From Aurantimonas marina (lineage in GTDB: Bacteria > Pseudomonadota > Alphaproteobacteria > Rhizobiales > Rhizobiaceae), in NCBI RefSeq assembly GCF_017183135.1, contig NZ_JADDXW010000010.1, forward strand, positions 91,304 through 155,303: a DNA stretch of 64,000 nt, read 5' to 3'. The notes beneath the pieces are model-generated. The model was not told where the DNA came from and did not search any database. It saw nothing but the letters and a program-made list of their open reading frames with translations. The translations under genes were made by a program, and so were the position numbers. Of the stretch, positions 26,385 through 36,374 are shown in pieces. Within the stretch, counting starts at the first letter, position 1, and the number at the start of each line of letters is the position of its first letter.

Positions 26385-27911
26385 TCAGCCGCCAACGCAG
26401 AGGATGGGCAGGATCGAATCCTTCACTTCGGCGGTCGTGTCTGGAACGCTGGCCAGAGGCTCCGCCGGGTCGGCGATCTCGAAGGCGATGCCGTTGGCGT
26501 TGAGGAAGGCCGCCGCGGCATCGGGACGAATGGCGAAATTGATCGACTGGGGAATGTCACCGGTGGCGTCGGCGACGGCCACCGCGTTCAGCTTGGCCGT
26601 AACCACGCCAACGACGCGGCCGGCGAGATCGATCAGCGGCCCGCCGGAATTGCCGGGCTGCACCGCGGCGGAAATCTGCAGATAGCGCGGGTCGTTCATC
26701 AGGCCGAGCAGCGACGAGACATTGCCGCGTGTCACATTGAGGGAGTCGGCGAGGATTGAGCGCAGCGGATAGCCCAGCGCCAGAATGTCCTCACCGAGAC
26801 GCGGCTTGCCGGCCGAGATTTCCAGCGGCTCGCCGAGGGCGTCATCGACCTTGATCAGGGCGAGATCGTTCTCGGAATCGATAATGGTCTGGCTGGCGGC
26901 GCCGAGGTCGCCGACCAGAACCGTCCTGCAAGCCTTGACCACATGGGCGTTGGTCAGGAGCCAGCCGTCGCGCGAGACGACAAAGCCGGTGCCGGCCATG
27001 TCGAATTCCTGCGCACCCGGCTGGACATCACCGGCGCCGGCCTCGCCGGGGAGTTCGAACACATGCGGACGGCTCGGATCGGCATAGGCCATCGCGTAGC
27101 GCGCTTCGGGCGCTCCGACCCCACGCTTGCGCGTCAGCATCGAGGAAAACGGATTCGCCTCGTTGGCCGCGACCAGCGGCGCCTGCGGCTCACCGGCGAA
27201 GGGATCGAAGAGGTTCGACGCGACGGCTGCGTAGGGCGCCATCCGCCCCGCCTCGCCGCCGGTGTAGGAGATTGAAAGACCGCGCAGATCGCCATCACGC
27301 TCCGCGAAGCGCATCACATAGGCGCGGCCCGACTCTTGGCCACGCAGAACGAACCAGCTTCCCGCGAACTCGGCGCCGCTTACCGAGCGATCAGCAGTCG
27401 GCTGGCTCAGGACGTCGAACAGGCCCCGGAGAGTCTGCCCGGTGTCGGCGATGCGCACGGTCTCGATTTCAACGGCGTCATCAGCTGAGCGCCAGAGATT
27501 GCCGACCTCGGTCGCGCCGAAGTCGCGCACTAGCCCTAGAGGTAGCGGGGCACGAGCGCCCGTCATGGCGTCGTCGACCAAGGTCATGCCGAGAGCCTCT
27601 TCGGCCTCGTCCGACCGCGCGATCAAAAGTCTCAGCATCGCTTCATCGATGATGCCGGTCGGCGTCATTCCGTGACGGGCCTGAAAGTCGCGGATCGCGC
27701 GCAGCGACGCGGCGTCGACCGTGCCATCGAAGGCGCCGACATAGTCGCCGGTCCAGGCGAGACGAATTTGCAATCCCTTGCGGAAATCGGAATCGGTCTG
27801 ACTGTTGTAGGCGATCGACAGCTCGGAGACCTGGGCGACGGCCGTCAGCGGCGCCAGAGGCGCGACGGCCATGGCTATTCCCGCTAACAAAACCTTCGTG
27901 ACGCGCCGCAT
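26385..27911 (-). CDS. Secreted trypsin-like serine protease with peptidoglycan-binding domain
   Basis: About 508 residues. A signal peptide (MRRVTKVLLAGIAMAVAPLA) is followed by a peptidoglycan-binding-like repeat around residues 40-100 (GAFDGTVDAASLRAIRDFQ). A middle region of ~170 residues has no recognised fold. The S1C protease domain follows with His 323 (TNAHVV), Asp 349 (ENDLALIKV) and Ser 422 (QPGNSGGPL). No PDZ domain is evident at the C-terminus, unlike DegP. A periplasmic or cell-wall-linked protease is likely. ATG 27911 has GGGGGA upstream. Confidence 0.85.
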   Translation of the reverse strand: MRRVTKVLLAGIAMAVAPLAPLTAVAQVSELSIAYNSQTDSDFRKGLQIRLAWTGDYVGAFDGTVDAASLRAIRDFQARHGMTPTGIIDEAMLRLLIARSDEAEEALGMTLVDDAMTGARAPLPLGLVRDFGATEVGNLWRSADDAVEIETVRIADTGQTLRGLFDVLSQPTADRSVSGAEFAGSWFVLRGQESGRAYVMRFAERDGDLRGLSISYTGGEAGRMAPYAAVASNLFDPFAGEPQAPLVAANEANPFSSMLTRKRGVGAPEARYAMAYADPSRPHVFELPGEAGAGDVQPGAQEFDMAGTGFVVSRDGWLLTNAHVVKACRTVLVGDLGAASQTIIDSENDLALIKVDDALGEPLEISAGKPRLGEDILALGYPLRSILADSLNVTRGNVSSLLGLMNDPRYLQISAAVQPGNSGGPLIDLAGRVVGVVTAKLNAVAVADATGDIPQSINFAIRPDAAAAFLNANGIAFEIADPAEPLASVPDTTAEVKDSILPILCVGG

Positions 27912-28048
27912 GTCATCCCCCATCGTGTCCGGTGACACATAAGGAACGCGGCGGTCCCGTTTTCGATCCCGGGACGATTCATTTTTTCTTAAGAAAAGAT
28001 GGCCGCGACCTTTCCACTTTGCGGCAATGCTCTAAGCGGGGCGTTGCG

Positions 28049-29224
28049 TCACTCGGCGGGCATTGGCCGCCTAACGGCGGCTACCGTCTCCGCTTCTCCC
28101 AGGTCGACGGCTTCGATCCGCTCCCCACGCCGGATCAGCTTCTCGGTCGAGACGAGGATCTGGTCGACATCCCGTCCCGCCTGACCGAAATGTGTCTTCA
28201 AGGCGGCAACGCGGGCGTCGAGCCGGGTCAGATCCTCGGTCAGATGCCGGACCTCCTGCTGGATACGGCCGGCCTCGGCGCGCATCCGCGCATCCTTGAG
28301 GATCGCCTGCACGACCTGGATGGACAGCAAGAGCAGCGACGGCGACACGATGACGACCCGCGCCCGATAGGCTTTCTGGACGACGTCCTCGAACCGCTCA
28401 TGCAGCTCGGCGAAAATCGTCTCCGACGGCACGAACAAAAAGGCGGTATCCTGCGTTTCGCCGGGAATCAGATATTTCCCGGCGATCGCCTTGACGTGGA
28501 CGTCCATGTCGCGCCGCAGCCGGCTCGCCGCGAAGTCTCGGGCGTCGTCGCTGTCGGCGTCGCACAGGGCGCTATAGGCCTCGAGCGGAAACTTGGCGTC
28601 GATGGCGAGCGAGGGCGCGCCGTTCGGCATCAGGATCAGGCAATCAGGCCGCTTGCCGTTGGAGAGTGTTGCCTGGAAGGAATAGGCGGCGCTCGGCAGC
28701 GCGTCTGCGACGATCGCCTGCATCCGGCCCTCGCCGAAAGCGCCACGCGTCTGCTTGTTGGCGAGGATGTCCTGCAGCCGCACGACCTCGCCCGCCAGAT
28801 TGCGGATTTCGCCCTGCGCGCGATCGATCACCGCAAGGCGCTCGGACAGGGCGGACAGCGACGCGTTGGTGGTAGTGGTCGTCTGGAGGATCGATTGGCC
28901 CACCCGCGAGGAGAGACCGTCGAAGCGCTCGGCGAGGGTGCGGGTGAGGTCCGCCTGCCGGGCGCCGAAGATCTCGGCCATCGTCTGCATCCGGCCGGTG
29001 ATTTCGGCCTGGGATTTGAGCACTGCGTCCAGCCGATCGGACGATTCCGCCTCGCGACCTTCCGCCAGCTCCTGCGCCTCCCGCACGGCGCTGCGCGCGC
29101 GCAGCCACAGGAGAAAGAAGAGCAAGAACAGGCCTGCCAGCGCCAGGGCAAAGACCGGAACCACCTGGCCGCCGATCGTGACGATGGGCGTCGTGAGAAT
29201 GGCGGCAAGAGCGTCGCTGTCCAT
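28049..29224 (-). CDS. rmuC: DNA recombination protein RmuC
   Basis: 391 residues. An N-terminal membrane segment (PVFALALAGLFLLFFLLWLR) is followed by a long coiled coil (~residues 50-150). The RmuC nuclease-like domain then has GAFGEGRMQAIVADALP, RPDCLILMPNGAPSLAIDAK (the acidic/Lys core of a PD-(D/E)XK-like fold) and TAFLFVPSETIFAELHE. RmuC limits inversions at short inverted repeats. AGGGTCGG lies before ATG 29224. It is divergent from def. Confidence 0.93.
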   Translation of the reverse strand: MDSDALAAILTTPIVTIGGQVVPVFALALAGLFLLFFLLWLRARSAVREAQELAEGREAESSDRLDAVLKSQAEITGRMQTMAEIFGARQADLTRTLAERFDGLSSRVGQSILQTTTTTNASLSALSERLAVIDRAQGEIRNLAGEVVRLQDILANKQTRGAFGEGRMQAIVADALPSAAYSFQATLSNGKRPDCLILMPNGAPSLAIDAKFPLEAYSALCDADSDDARDFAASRLRRDMDVHVKAIAGKYLIPGETQDTAFLFVPSETIFAELHERFEDVVQKAYRARVVIVSPSLLLLSIQVVQAILKDARMRAEAGRIQQEVRHLTEDLTRLDARVAALKTHFGQAGRDVDQILVSTEKLIRRGERIEAVDLGEAETVAAVRRPMPAE

Positions 29225-29371
29225 GGTCCGACCCTAGATGCGATTCGTTAACGAATTGGACCAAAGCACGAACATTGCAGCGCCGGAAGTATCATCGTCG
29301 CAGGAATGCCCGTCCTCATGTCGGCACCGCACCGATTGACCGCGATTGTGTCAGCGATTACCTCAGCGGCC

Positions 29372-29887
29372 ATGACGATCAAGCCTCTCATCATTCTGCC
29401 GGATCCGATCCTGCGCCAGACCTCCAAACCCGTCGAAACGGTTGACGACCGCGTTAAGCGGCTGGCCGACGATATGCTGGAAACGATGTATGACGCGCCC
29501 GGCATCGGCCTCGCCGCGATCCAGGTGGGTGAACCGCTTCGCCTGCTGGTCATCGACGTTTCGAAGGAAGAGGAAGACAGGGCGCCGCAGGTGTTCCTGA
29601 ACCCCGAAATTTTGGCCGAGTCCGACCTCCGCAGCGTCTATGAAGAGGGCTGCCTGTCGATCCCGGATTATTATGCCGAGGTCGAGCGGTCCGCCGAGGT
29701 GACGGTCCGCTATCTCGGTCTCGACGGCAAGATGCACGAAGAGACGGCGGACGGCATTCTGGCCACCTGCCTCTTGCACGAGATCGACCATCTCGACGGC
29801 GTCCTGTTCATCGATCACATCTCCAAGCTGAAGCGGGACATGGTGGTGAAGAAGTTCACCAAGGCCGCCCGCAAGGCCATCGCATGA
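29372..29887 (+). CDS. def: Peptide deformylase
   Basis: A 171-residue metal-dependent deformylase that removes formyl groups from nascent proteins. All three family motifs are present: [15 protein letters not shown] (metal Cys) and LHEIDHLDG (metal His pair with catalytic Glu). The start at 29372 ([16 protein letters not shown]) is chosen by family length; the ribosome binding site is weak. It forms an operon with fmt and truA, a common arrangement. Confidence 0.97.
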   Translation: MTIKPLIILPDPILRQTSKPVETVDDRVKRLADDMLETMYDAPGIGLAAIQVGEPLRLLVIDVSKEEEDRAPQVFLNPEILAESDLRSVYEEGCLSIPDYYAEVERSAEVTVRYLGLDGKMHEETADGILATCLLHEIDHLDGVLFIDHISKLKRDMVVKKFTKAARKAIA

Positions 29888-29894
29888 GCCGGCG

Positions 29895-30854
29895 ATGACA
29901 CTGCGCGTCGTCTTCATGGGGACGCCCGCCTTCGCGGTCCCGACCTTGCGCGCCATCCATGCTGCCGGACATGAGATCGCCGCCGTCTACACACAGCCGC
30001 CGCGCAAGGCCGGCCGCCGGGGCCTGACATTGACCCCCTCCCCCGTCCAGACCGAAGCCGAACGGCTGGGGCTGGACGTCCGCACGCCGCTGAATTTCAA
30101 GGACGAGGCGGAGATCACGGCCTTCGCGGCGCTTGAGGCAGACGTCGCAATCGTCGTCGCCTATGGCCTGTTGCTGCCGCGCGCGATCCTCGACGCCCCG
30201 CGTCACGGCTGTCTCAACGGTCACGGCTCGCTGCTGCCGCGCTGGCGCGGCGCCGCGCCGATCCAGCGCGCGATCGAGGCCGGCGACGCCACTACCGGCA
30301 TGATGGTGATGCGCATGGAAGCCGGCCTCGACACCGGTCCGGTGGCGCTGACGGCCGAGACACCGATCGGCGATGCCGAGACGGCGGGCGAGTTGTACGA
30401 CCGGCTGGCGACGATCTCGGCCGATCTGATGGCCGAGGCGCTGGAAAAGCTTGAAGCCGGCACCCTGACCTTCGAGGATCAGGATGCGTTAACCGCGCGA
30501 ACCGGCCGCCAGCCGGTCTATGCGCGCAAGATCGACAAGGCCGAGGCGGCGCTGGATTTCGCCGGCGAGGCCCGCCTGATCGCCGCCAGGATCAACGCCT
30601 TCTCGCCATTTCCGGGCGCCTGGACGACGATTCCCTTCGGTGAAAAGAAGGAACGGGTGAAGATTCTGCGCGCCAGGGCCGAAACGGGCTCGGGCGCGCC
30701 GGGCACGCTGCTCGACGACCGCCTGCTGGTCGCCTGCGGTTCGGGCGCGGTGCGTCTCCTCGAACTGCAGCGCGCCGGCGGCAAGCCGATGGCCGCGGAA
30801 GACCTTCTGCGGGGATCGCCCGTGCCGGCCGGCAGTGTCGCTGGCTCCACCTGA
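29895..30854 (+). CDS. fmt: Methionyl-tRNA formyltransferase
   Basis: A 319-residue enzyme that formylates initiator Met-tRNA. It begins [19 protein letters not shown] and has [20 protein letters not shown] with the catalytic Asn/His, and [16 protein letters not shown]. The C-terminal OB-type tRNA-binding domain is present. It starts seven bases after def and its stop overlaps the truA start. Confidence 0.97.
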   Translation: MTLRVVFMGTPAFAVPTLRAIHAAGHEIAAVYTQPPRKAGRRGLTLTPSPVQTEAERLGLDVRTPLNFKDEAEITAFAALEADVAIVVAYGLLLPRAILDAPRHGCLNGHGSLLPRWRGAAPIQRAIEAGDATTGMMVMRMEAGLDTGPVALTAETPIGDAETAGELYDRLATISADLMAEALEKLEAGTLTFEDQDALTARTGRQPVYARKIDKAEAALDFAGEARLIAARINAFSPFPGAWTTIPFGEKKERVKILRARAETGSGAPGTLLDDRLLVACGSGAVRLLELQRAGGKPMAAEDLLRGSPVPAGSVAGST

Positions 30855-31633
30855 TGCCCCGATACAAGCTCACCATCGAGTATAACGGCAAGCCCTATTG
30901 CGGCTGGCAGCGCCAGACAAACGACCCGTCTGTGCAGGAGGCCGTCGAGACCGCAATCACCGGCTTTTCCGGCGAGACGGCGACGCTGTTCGGCGCCGGG
31001 CGGACCGACGCCGGCGTCCATGCCACCGGCCAGGTCGCCCATCTCGATCTGACGCGGGAATGGGACTGCGACGTCGTGCGTGACGCGCTCAACGCCCATC
31101 TGCGCGGCGAGGCCGTCGCAATCCTCGATGTCGAGCGGGTCCCAGACGATTTCGACGCTCGTTTTTCCGCCCGCAAGCGGCATTATCTCTACCGCATCTT
31201 CAATCGCCGGCCGCCGCCGGCGCTGCTTGCCGGCCAGGTCTGGTGGGTCTCCAAGCCGCTCGCCATCGACGCGATGCATCGCGCCGCCCAGCGCCTCGTC
31301 GGCACCCACGATTTCAACACCTTCCGCTCCGCCCATTGTCAGGCGAAGAATCCGATCCGCACGCTCGAACGCCTCGACGTCGTCAAGGGCCCCGGCGACG
31401 AGATCCACATCCACGCCATGGCGCAGTCCTTCCTGCACAACCAGATCCGGTCCTTCGCAGGGACGCTGAAGCTCGTCGGCGAACACCGCTGGAGCGAGGA
31501 AGATCTCGTCGCGGCACTGAAATCGCGTGACCGCACCCGCTGCGGCCCGGTCGCTCCGGCCGGCGGGCTCTATCTGACCAGGGTTGAATATGGCACGGCG
31601 CCGAAGCGCACGCTGCCGCCCTATCCGGGCTGA
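30854..31633 (+). CDS. truA: tRNA pseudouridine(38-40) synthase
   Basis: A 259-residue TruA that modifies anticodon-stem uridines 38-40. The start [18 protein letters not shown] and the catalytic Asp in [14 protein letters not shown] are clear, as is the C-terminal [13 protein letters not shown] block. Its ATG overlaps the fmt TGA by one base. A short hairpin just after the stop (CTGACC/GGTCAG) is not followed by T residues. Confidence 0.97.
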   Translation: MPRYKLTIEYNGKPYCGWQRQTNDPSVQEAVETAITGFSGETATLFGAGRTDAGVHATGQVAHLDLTREWDCDVVRDALNAHLRGEAVAILDVERVPDDFDARFSARKRHYLYRIFNRRPPPALLAGQVWWVSKPLAIDAMHRAAQRLVGTHDFNTFRSAHCQAKNPIRTLERLDVVKGPGDEIHIHAMAQSFLHNQIRSFAGTLKLVGEHRWSEEDLVAALKSRDRTRCGPVAPAGGLYLTRVEYGTAPKRTLPPYPG

Positions 31634-31642
31634 CCGGCCGGG

Positions 31643-32233
31643 TCAGATGAGCGCAATGCCGGTCACGTCCATCACCGCGCCATAGCTGACCAGGGCACCG
31701 ACGATCATCAGCACGGTGACCGCCACGGCGCCGCCGATATCCTTGCCGGTGGCAAAGAAGATCAGCCGCGCCGTGAGCGTGATGGAAGCGATGGTGACGA
31801 GCCCGCCGAGCAATGCCGTTCCCGCGCCCATGCCGACCAGAAGCACGATCAGCCAATAGGGCGCGAACGCCCAGGCGAGCATGGCGCCGCCCCAATTGGT
31901 GGCGACCACCAGCGGCACGATCTTGCGGGAATAGCCGATCGGCTTGGCGACCAGCATCAGGACGAGGATCGGCAGCATCCAGGCGAGAACATCGGCCAGA
32001 GCATGCGCGCCATAAACGGCGACTGGACCCATGTCGGTGACCCGGCCTTCGCCCTGGACCGACTCGAACTCGATCCAGGACAGGGCGATCGGCGGCAGCG
32101 CCACCACGATGGCCGAAAAGGACTGCCAGAAGCCGTCGGCGGACAGATCGAGACGCTTCAGCCCCTCGCTCCGGCCGGCCATCAGCAAGGCGGCGCCCGA
32201 GAAAAACCGGACGATATCGTCGATGCTCGGCAT
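31643..32233 (-). CDS. Integral membrane protein of unknown function
   Basis: About 196 residues with roughly five transmembrane segments (for example APYWLIVLLVGMGAGTALLG and VAVTVLMIVGALVSYGAVM). The first residues MPSIDDIVRFFSGAALLMAG are amphipathic. I do not recognise a specific family, though small membrane proteins next to dapE are common in related bacteria. The start at 32233 lies four bases after the dapE stop, so it is probably translated from the dapE message. Confidence 0.65.
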   Translation of the reverse strand: MPSIDDIVRFFSGAALLMAGRSEGLKRLDLSADGFWQSFSAIVVALPPIALSWIEFESVQGEGRVTDMGPVAVYGAHALADVLAWMLPILVLMLVAKPIGYSRKIVPLVVATNWGGAMLAWAFAPYWLIVLLVGMGAGTALLGGLVTIASITLTARLIFFATGKDIGGAVAVTVLMIVGALVSYGAVMDVTGIALI

Positions 32234-32237
32234 CAGG

Positions 32238-33431
32238 TCAGGCGTGGGCGGTGAACCAGCGGGCGATGAAGGCTTCATAGATCCTCGTCAGTTCCTCGAG
32301 GTCGGACAGGGCCACCCGTTCGTTGGCCATGTGCATAGTCTTGCCGACAAGACCGAATTCCACAACCGGGCAGTAATCCTTGATGAAACGCGCGTCCGAC
32401 GTGCCCCCCGATGTGGAGAGTTCCGGCTGGAGCCCGGTCACATCGGCAACCGCCGCCATCAGCGACTGAGTCAGGACATCGTCGCGGGTAAGGAAGGCCT
32501 CCGCAGGACGGTCGCGCCACAGGATCTCGAACGTCGCGGCCTCGCGGTCGGGCCGAAATCGCTCCGACCCCGCCGCCGCTCGAATGCGGCGTCGCAGCTC
32601 ATCCTTGAGGTTCTCCGGGGTCCAGCGATCGCTGAAGCGGACGTTGAAGCACAGGCGCGCGCGCGCCGGAACGACGTTCACCGAGGGATTGCCGGTATCG
32701 ATCGAGGTGATTTCGAGGTTGGAGGCCGGAAAGCGTTCGGACCCCGCGTCGAGCGGTTCGCCCATCAGCGCCTCGGCGATCGCAACGACCGCACGCACCG
32801 GATTGTCCGCCAGATGCGGATAGGCGACGTGGCCCTGCCGACCGGAGACCCGTACCTCGGCCGAGAGCGAGCCGCGCCGGCCGACCTTGATCATGTCGCC
32901 GAGTACATCCCGGTTGGTCGGTTCGCCGACGAGACAGGCGTCGAAATTTTCGCCTCGGGCCCTGGCCCACTCCAGGAGCTTGACCGTGCCGTTCACCGCC
33001 GGCCCCTCCTCGTCGCCGGTGATCAGCAGCGAGACGCGGCCCGCCGGGGCGCCGTGACGGGCGACATGGCGCCCATAAGCGGCGGCGAAGGCGGCGATGC
33101 CGCCCTTCATGTCGACCGCGCCGCGCCCGTAGAGCTCGCCGTCGACGATCGCCGCCGAAAAGGGGCCCTCCCGCCAGTCGCTGGCCTCGCCCGGCGGCAC
33201 CACGTCGGTGTGCCCGGCAAAGACCAGATGCGGGCCGGATGTCCCGGCGCGGGCGAAGAGATTCTCGACATCGGGCGTACCCTGATCGGAAAACACCGGG
33301 CGCTCGACCGCGAATCCGAGCGGCGCCAGCATGGCTTCGAGCGTGGCCAGCGCGCCGCCCTCGTCAGGGGTCACCGAAGGGCAACGGATCAGGCGGGAGA
33401 GAATGTCGACGGGATCGGTCATCTTTGTCAT
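32238..33431 (-). CDS. dapE: Succinyl-diaminopimelate desuccinylase
   Basis: About 397 residues, an M20-family dizinc amidohydrolase in lysine/diaminopimelate synthesis. Metal site motifs are FAGHTDVVPPG, YGRGAVDMKGG and ITGDEEGPAVNG (catalytic Glu). STSGGTSDARF and the C-terminal GLVGKTMHMANE are typical of DapE. The start could be 33431 or 33422 (two nearby ATGs); both are acceptable. It is divergent from a lipoprotein transglycosylase, and both touch peptidoglycan supply. Confidence 0.95.
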   Translation of the reverse strand: MTKMTDPVDILSRLIRCPSVTPDEGGALATLEAMLAPLGFAVERPVFSDQGTPDVENLFARAGTSGPHLVFAGHTDVVPPGEASDWREGPFSAAIVDGELYGRGAVDMKGGIAAFAAAYGRHVARHGAPAGRVSLLITGDEEGPAVNGTVKLLEWARARGENFDACLVGEPTNRDVLGDMIKVGRRGSLSAEVRVSGRQGHVAYPHLADNPVRAVVAIAEALMGEPLDAGSERFPASNLEITSIDTGNPSVNVVPARARLCFNVRFSDRWTPENLKDELRRRIRAAAGSERFRPDREAATFEILWRDRPAEAFLTRDDVLTQSLMAAVADVTGLQPELSTSGGTSDARFIKDYCPVVEFGLVGKTMHMANERVALSDLEELTRIYEAFIARWFTAHA

Positions 33432-33589
33432 GGCCGCGTCAGATAAATCAATTGATGCAGTCGCGCCACAGCCGCTTGACAAGCCGACCGTGACGAGGCT
33501 GGAAATCGCGCTCCGGCCCGGCTTGCCACCTTTCCGCCGCGATGCGGACGAACGGAATGGCCGCGGCCCGTTTGTTGAGGGAAAAGTGC

Positions 33590-34570
33590 ATGCGAGTCTC
33601 GAAGTTCATCAGCCCAGCGACAAGGCGCGCCGTCACGGCGTCGACGTTCGCCATCGTCGCCATTGCGAGCCTTTCCGGTTGCGTCGCCGGCGGCTCGCCG
33701 TTGGTCTCGGCCCTCGAAACTGCGCAGAGCGACGTCGGAACGGCTGGAGCCACCGAGGCGGAGGTCGCGGCGTTGACGACCGGTATCGCCCCCACGCAAG
33801 GCGACGTGAAAATCGCCGCCCGCGAGGCGAAACAGGCCGCCGAGAGCGGCACCATCTCCGGTAGCGCCGCCCTCGACAGGATGATCGAAGCGCACGCACG
33901 CGACAACGGCATCCCGCCGGCGCTGGCCTATGCCGTCGTGCGCGTCGAAAGCCGCTACAATCCGAAGGCGCGCGGCGCCGGCGGCGTCTACGGCCTCAGC
34001 CAGATCAAGCCGGCGACGGCCCGCAGCATGGGTTTTTCCGGCTCGGCCAACGCTCTTTTCGACCCGGACACCAACCTCACCTACGGCATGAAATATCTGA
34101 AGGGCGCCTGGGAACAGGGCGGCCGCGACGTCTGCAAGGCGTCGATGAAATACAAGGGCGGGCTGCGCACGACCCGCATGAGCAAATCGGCCGCCCGCTA
34201 TTGCTCTGCCGTCAAGGCGCATATGGCCGAGATCATCAAACGGCGGCGGATGCCGGCGGCCGTCGAAGCACCGACCGACGCCACAGGCTTGGTCGAAACG
34301 CTGGTAGCCGCGGTGACGCCGGCAGCCGAACCGTCGGCCGTGAGAAAGAAACAGGTCCGCACCCTCTCGGCGGAAGCCGTTCCAGCCACCGCGTCGGCGC
34401 CGACCATGGCGCCAGAGGCCGCGAGCGCCGCAGCCGTGGATGGCGCCACGCCACCGAAGGACGGCGAAGCCAAGGGCGGCCGCATCGTCGCAGCGACCGC
34501 CGCCACAGCCTCCATTGTCGCGGACGATGCCGCGCTCGCCGATCGCATGGCCGGCACCGCGGACAAATAG
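33590..34570 (+). CDS. Lytic transglycosylase lipoprotein (SLT domain)
   Basis: 326 residues. The lipobox LSGC places the lipidated cysteine at residue 31. The SLT domain spans about 95-205, with the catalytic Glu 120 in VRVESRYNPKARG and the GLSQIKPATARSMG and NLTYGMKYLKG motifs. The last ~100 residues are an Ala/Pro-rich, probably disordered tail. It cleaves peptidoglycan glycan strands from the membrane face. ATG 33590 has GAGGGA upstream. Confidence 0.9.
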   Translation: MRVSKFISPATRRAVTASTFAIVAIASLSGCVAGGSPLVSALETAQSDVGTAGATEAEVAALTTGIAPTQGDVKIAAREAKQAAESGTISGSAALDRMIEAHARDNGIPPALAYAVVRVESRYNPKARGAGGVYGLSQIKPATARSMGFSGSANALFDPDTNLTYGMKYLKGAWEQGGRDVCKASMKYKGGLRTTRMSKSAARYCSAVKAHMAEIIKRRRMPAAVEAPTDATGLVETLVAAVTPAAEPSAVRKKQVRTLSAEAVPATASAPTMAPEAASAAAVDGATPPKDGEAKGGRIVAATAATASIVADDAALADRMAGTADK

Positions 34571-34577
34571 CGTTGGC

Positions 34578-35348
34578 TCAGTCGCGGTCGACGACGACCA
34601 GCATCGGCCCCAGCCGGTCGCGGCGGTAGTCGATGCCGGCTTCGGGATAGGAAAGGCTCGACACCTTGCCGTCGAAGAACAGCGCGTCGCGGCAGCCGAG
34701 TCGATCCCGGAAGAACGTCGCGAAATCCCAGAAATTCACCGGCTTGCGCGACAGGACCAGGCGTACCGTCCGGCCGTCCTCGCTGGCGCAGACGCCATTG
34801 CGCACATAGCGGCTGTCCGAGCCTTCGATGAAACGGGGATGCAATTGGCCTTCGATCAAGAGCATCGGCCCCGACTGGGTGGCGAGTTCCGGCGTGTGGC
34901 GGCCGGCGAGATAGCGCCCGGTATCGCGAACATAGGCTTTGCCGTCCTCGATGAAGAACACCCCATTCGGCTGCATCGAGAAATTGCCGCTGCCGGTGCC
35001 GCGAACCGCTTGCTTCAGCACGCGCCCGTCCTGCACGGCAAGGCCCACCGCGCGGCGGTCCTCGTGATACATGCCGGCATTCATGATCAGCCGCACGCGC
35101 CGACCGCCAACGCTCGCGGCCGCCTTGGCGAAGGTCTCGTAAGGTTGTCCCGCCACGTCTTCGGACCGCAGCATCACCGCATAGCGGTCGAGCGGAACGT
35201 CGCAGACGATGTACTCGACGCCCCCGGCGGTCTCGGTGCGGCACAGGCCCTGATGATCCGGCGCAATCGCCGGCGCCGGCTGCAGCCAGCCGAACAGGCC
35301 GCCGAGCGCGGCGAGCGACAGCGGCCAGAAGGATTGCAGTCTCGCCAT
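34578..35348 (-). CDS. Phosphodiester glycosidase-like (DUF2233/NAGPA) exported protein
   Basis: 256 residues with a short signal segment (FWPLSLAALGGLFGWL). It has the NAGPA-type motifs MNAGMYHEDRRAVGL, GNFSMQPNGVFF, a TQSGPMLL core and DALFFDGKVSSLSYP. Related domains hydrolyse phosphodiester-linked sugars; the substrate here is unknown, perhaps an envelope glycan (inference). GAGGATGAG precedes ATG 35348. It is convergent with the transglycosylase and 45 bp downstream of dapD. Confidence 0.85.
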   Translation of the reverse strand: MARLQSFWPLSLAALGGLFGWLQPAPAIAPDHQGLCRTETAGGVEYIVCDVPLDRYAVMLRSEDVAGQPYETFAKAAASVGGRRVRLIMNAGMYHEDRRAVGLAVQDGRVLKQAVRGTGSGNFSMQPNGVFFIEDGKAYVRDTGRYLAGRHTPELATQSGPMLLIEGQLHPRFIEGSDSRYVRNGVCASEDGRTVRLVLSRKPVNFWDFATFFRDRLGCRDALFFDGKVSSLSYPEAGIDYRRDRLGPMLVVVDRD

Positions 35349-35393
35349 CTCATCCTCGCTCCGGCCGAGGCCGATCAAGCCCAGAAAGCCGCG

Positions 35394-36248
35394 TCAGCTG
35401 CGCAGCAGCTCGTTGATCGAGGTCTTCGCGCGGGTGCGCTCGTCGACGCGCTTGACGATGACGGCGCAGTAGAGGCTCGGGCCGGGCTCGCCATTGCCCA
35501 TCGGTTTGCCGGGCAGCGCGCCGGCGACCACAACCGAATAGGGCGGCACCTCGCCATAGCTGATCTCGCCGGTGGCCCGGTCGACGATCTTGGTCGACTG
35601 GCCGATGAACACGCCCATGCCGAGAACCGATCCCTCCCGCACGATGCAGCCCTCGACCACTTCCGAACGCGCGCCGATGAAGCAGTTGTCCTCGATGATC
35701 GTCGGGCCGGCCTGCATCGGCTCCAGCACACCGCCGATGCCGACACCGCCGGACAGATGGACGTTCTTGCCGATCTGGGCGCAGGAGCCGACGGTCGCCC
35801 AGCCGTCGACCATCGTGCCCTCGTCGACATAGGCGCCAAGATTGACGAAGGACGGCATCAGGACAACGTCCTTGCCGATATGGGCCGAGCGCCGAACGAC
35901 GGAACCTGGGACCGCCCGCAAGCCCGCTTCACGGAAGCGCGCCTCGTCCCAGCCGGCGAATTTCGACGGCACCTTGTCCCACCAGGTCGCGCCACCGGGG
36001 CCGCCCTCGATGACCTGCATGTCGTTGAGCCTGAACGACAAGAGCACCGCCTTCTTCAACCACTGATGCACCGTCCACTGACCGTCGCCGCCGCGGGTGG
36101 CCACCCGCGCCTCGCCACGGTCGAGCAGGTCGAGTGCCGAATCGACGGCGTCGCGGATCTCGCCCGTGGTCGAAGCCGAGACGCTGTCGCGGTCCTCGAA
36201 GGCTCGTTCGATCGTGGCTTCGAGAGCGGCGCGGTCGGGCGCGGACAT
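35394..36248 (-). CDS. dapD: Tetrahydrodipicolinate N-succinyltransferase
   Basis: A 284-residue left-handed beta-helix acyltransferase in the succinylase branch of lysine/DAP synthesis, the same branch as dapE nearby. It has hexapeptide repeats between about residues 120 and 240 (for example [17 protein letters not shown]) and the [21 protein letters not shown] block of DapD. AGGAG lies eight bases before ATG 36248; a longer TTG start is less likely. Confidence 0.96.
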   Translation of the reverse strand: MSAPDRAALEATIERAFEDRDSVSASTTGEIRDAVDSALDLLDRGEARVATRGGDGQWTVHQWLKKAVLLSFRLNDMQVIEGGPGGATWWDKVPSKFAGWDEARFREAGLRAVPGSVVRRSAHIGKDVVLMPSFVNLGAYVDEGTMVDGWATVGSCAQIGKNVHLSGGVGIGGVLEPMQAGPTIIEDNCFIGARSEVVEGCIVREGSVLGMGVFIGQSTKIVDRATGEISYGEVPPYSVVVAGALPGKPMGNGEPGPSLYCAVIVKRVDERTRAKTSINELLRS

Positions 36249-36374
36249 CGGCAAAACTCCTGAAAATCGGGGGCTTCAGGGCCTCAAGACCCTGTCCAAA
36301 TCGGCGCGGACCCTAGTTGAAGGGCTTGGAGCGGTCAATGAAACCGCACAGGCAAACGGACGAGGCGTGAATCG